Translations under genes and position numbers: made by a program
The notes under the pieces: generated by a model
Databases searched by the model: none
What the model was told of the DNA's origin: nothing
The model's input: only the letters and a program-made list of their open reading frames with translations
Shown here: positions 62,558-64,000 of the stretch, piece after piece
Layout: every line of letters begins with the position of its first letter
Position numbering within the stretch: the stretch's first letter is position 1
DNA from: Runella sp. MFBS21
GTDB lineage: Bacteria; Bacteroidota; Bacteroidia; Cytophagales; Spirosomataceae
Assembly (NCBI RefSeq): GCF_029433105.1
Contig: NZ_JARNTW010000003.1
Span: 248,001 to 312,000 of the forward strand
Length of the DNA stretch: 64,000 nt
Reading direction: 5' to 3'

Positions 62558-64000
62558 ATGACTGGATTCAATCGATATTTACTCAGCTCTGTTGGAATAG
62601 TTTTCTTGCTTTCCCTTAGACTTCTACCTTCCGACTCATCGTCTGATTGGAAATTTTTACCGGCTCCAGTTGATGCTCCTAAGCAGCAGCCTCAAAATTC
62701 AGTGCCACTTTTTAAACTCCTCTCTCCTACTCACACAGGCGTTAATTTCATCAATACCATTACAGAAAATGACTCTCTCCACATTTTCAGGTATGAATAT
62801 CTTTACAATGGTAATGGGGTCGGAGTAGGAGATTTTGATAATGATGGCTTACCTGATTTGTTTTTTTCGGGCAATACCGTTTCTCATAAGCTTTATCTCA
62901 ACCGCAAAAACCTCCAATTTGAAGATATTACAGTAGCTGCGGGCGTAGGAGGCAATGGTACTTGGGGCACAGGCGTATGTGTCGTGGATATCAATGGTGA
63001 TGGATTGCTCGACATCTATGTTTGTCATTCGGGTAAATTCCCTGCCGAAAAACTCGTCAACGAGCTTTTTATCAATCAAGGTTTACAAAATGGTGTACCT
63101 GTATTCAAAGAAAGTGCACGTGAGTTTGGGCTAGACTTGCCTGGGACACAAAGTACCCAAGCTGCTTTTTTAGATTATGACCTTGACGGTGATTTGGATG
63201 TGTTTGTACTCAATCATTCCAATCATACTTACAACCCTCTGCTCAATACCCGTACTACTCGCTCTACTCCTGACATGCGTTTTGGTAATCGTTTGCTAAA
63301 AAATGAAGACGGTAAGTTTGTGGATGTGACTTTGAAAGCGGGTATTATCAACAATCCCCTCAATTTTGGCCTTGGGGTAGTAGTCTCGGATGTCAATCAC
63401 GACGGGTGGCCCGATATTTACTCTACCAGCGATTATACCGAGCAAGACTGCCTTTATCTTAATCAAAAAAATGGCACCTTCAAAGAGTCGTTAAGAAGCA
63501 GTATGGCACACATTTCCAAATTTTCGATGGGGGTCGATATTGCCGATTACAACAACGACCTACTCCCCGACGTACTCACGCTTGATATGCTTCCTGAAGA
63601 CAATCAACGCCAGAAAATGCTCAAAGGGCCTGATGAATATGACCAATACAAACTCCTAATAGACAGCGGCTATTATCATCAAAATATGCGCAATATGCTC
63701 CAACTGAACCTTGGGAATAGAGCCAAAGAAGTAGATGAAAACCCGGCAAAAAGCGCTCCTGCATTTTCAGAAATAGGCCAATTAGCCGGCATTTCTAATA
63801 CCGACTGGAGTTGGGCAGGTCTATTGGCCGATTTTGACAACGACGGTTGGAAAGATTTGTTTGTATCCAATGGCTATTTGCGCGATTTTACGGACATGGA
63901 TTTTATGAAATATACCGTTGCCGAAGCCAAACTCAACTATGCATCTCGGGGTATTCTCGATTTTCAGACCTACGATTTGGTCAAAAAAATGCCTTCCAAT
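62558..64000 (+). CDS. VCBS/FG-GAP repeat protein, ASPIC/UnbV-like (partial, runs off the window end)
   Basis: An open frame of 481 codons from the ATG at 62558 continues past the window end without a stop. A hydrophobic signal segment occupies about residues 8-22. Calcium-binding FG-GAP motifs recur: DFDNDGLPDLFF, DINGDGLLDIYV, DYDLDGDLDVFV, DVNHDGWPDIYS, DYNNDLLPDVLTL and DFDNDGWKDLFV. This spacing marks a beta-propeller of the VCBS/CRTAC1-like group, often ending in an ASPIC/UnbV domain, which would lie beyond the window. Exported, carbohydrate- or protein-binding role inferred. Co-directional with the cytochrome/PHM gene 17 bp upstream. Confidence 0.88.
   Translation, partial: MTGFNRYLLSSVGIVFLLSLRLLPSDSSSDWKFLPAPVDAPKQQPQNSVPLFKLLSPTHTGVNFINTITENDSLHIFRYEYLYNGNGVGVGDFDNDGLPDLFFSGNTVSHKLYLNRKNLQFEDITVAAGVGGNGTWGTGVCVVDINGDGLLDIYVCHSGKFPAEKLVNELFINQGLQNGVPVFKESAREFGLDLPGTQSTQAAFLDYDLDGDLDVFVLNHSNHTYNPLLNTRTTRSTPDMRFGNRLLKNEDGKFVDVTLKAGIINNPLNFGLGVVVSDVNHDGWPDIYSTSDYTEQDCLYLNQKNGTFKESLRSSMAHISKFSMGVDIADYNNDLLPDVLTLDMLPEDNQRQKMLKGPDEYDQYKLLIDSGYYHQNMRNMLQLNLGNRAKEVDENPAKSAPAFSEIGQLAGISNTDWSWAGLLADFDNDGWKDLFVSNGYLRDFTDMDFMKYTVAEAKLNYASRGILDFQTYDLVKKMPSN

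Overview
The window is ordinary chromosomal DNA from a member of the Bacteroidota, most likely the order Cytophagales (a Spirosomataceae- or Cytophagaceae-like lineage; the genus cannot be fixed from sequence alone). The case rests on two SusC/SusD outer-membrane nutrient uptake pairs, an ECF sigma/FecR/STN-SusC cascade, LytS/LytTR signalling, DUF3822 next to coaD, DUF983, DUF6934, many lipoproteins, and promoter-like TAnnTTTG boxes in place of strong Shine-Dalgarno signals. No rRNA, tRNA, CRISPR array, integrase or complete insertion sequence was seen.

Layout. 0-3 kb: end of an SGNH hydrolase followed by DUF5989 and SxtJ-type small membrane proteins, a LOG-family hydrolase, and a DUF6934/HTH toxin-antitoxin-like pair. 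3-6.5 kb: housekeeping genes (MBL hydrolase, pssA, purS, fabH, DinB-like). 6.5-15 kb: a Tat-exported Gfo/Idh/MocA oxidoreductase, then ECF sigma, FecR, STN-SusC and SusD, closed by a strong bidirectional terminator facing a LytTR regulator and LytS-like kinase. 16.8-24.6 kb: rfbC, CpsB-like phosphatase, DUF983, coaD, DUF3822, NUDIX, CBS, a RecD2-like helicase, DUF4269, a Crp/Fnr regulator and a ferredoxin-reductase-like domain. 24.6-30.2 kb: a complete RND efflux operon. 30.2-37.6 kb: lysoplasmalogenase, methylmalonyl-CoA epimerase, inositol oxygenase with a LacI regulator, sterol desaturase, purE, LysM protein, metallophosphatase and NeuD-like acyltransferase.

37.6-43 kb is an AT-rich accessory stretch of small lipoproteins and exported proteins. 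It carries a cluster of apparent coding lesions: an in-frame TAG in a lipoprotein, two frameshifts in a TPR lipoprotein, one frameshift in a signal peptide, and a degraded antitoxin-like remnant. 43.3-46 kb holds a 7TMR-DISM histidine kinase facing a LuxR-type response regulator.

46.7-51.2 kb is the most unusual part. A tightly packed operon encodes an atypical ECF-like sigma factor, a one-TM anti-sigma-like protein, an exported M48-like metalloprotease domain fused to a predicted outer-membrane barrel, and a lipoprotein whose matrixin-like fold has lost every zinc ligand and is followed by a kelch-like propeller. I infer a cell-envelope sensing or proteolysis module. 51.3-54.4 kb: recF, pdhA and an MlaE permease. 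54.4-61 kb: a ROK regulator divergent from a second SusC/SusD pair. 61.2-64 kb: a cytochrome c/copper monooxygenase-like fusion and a VCBS/FG-GAP protein that runs off the window end.
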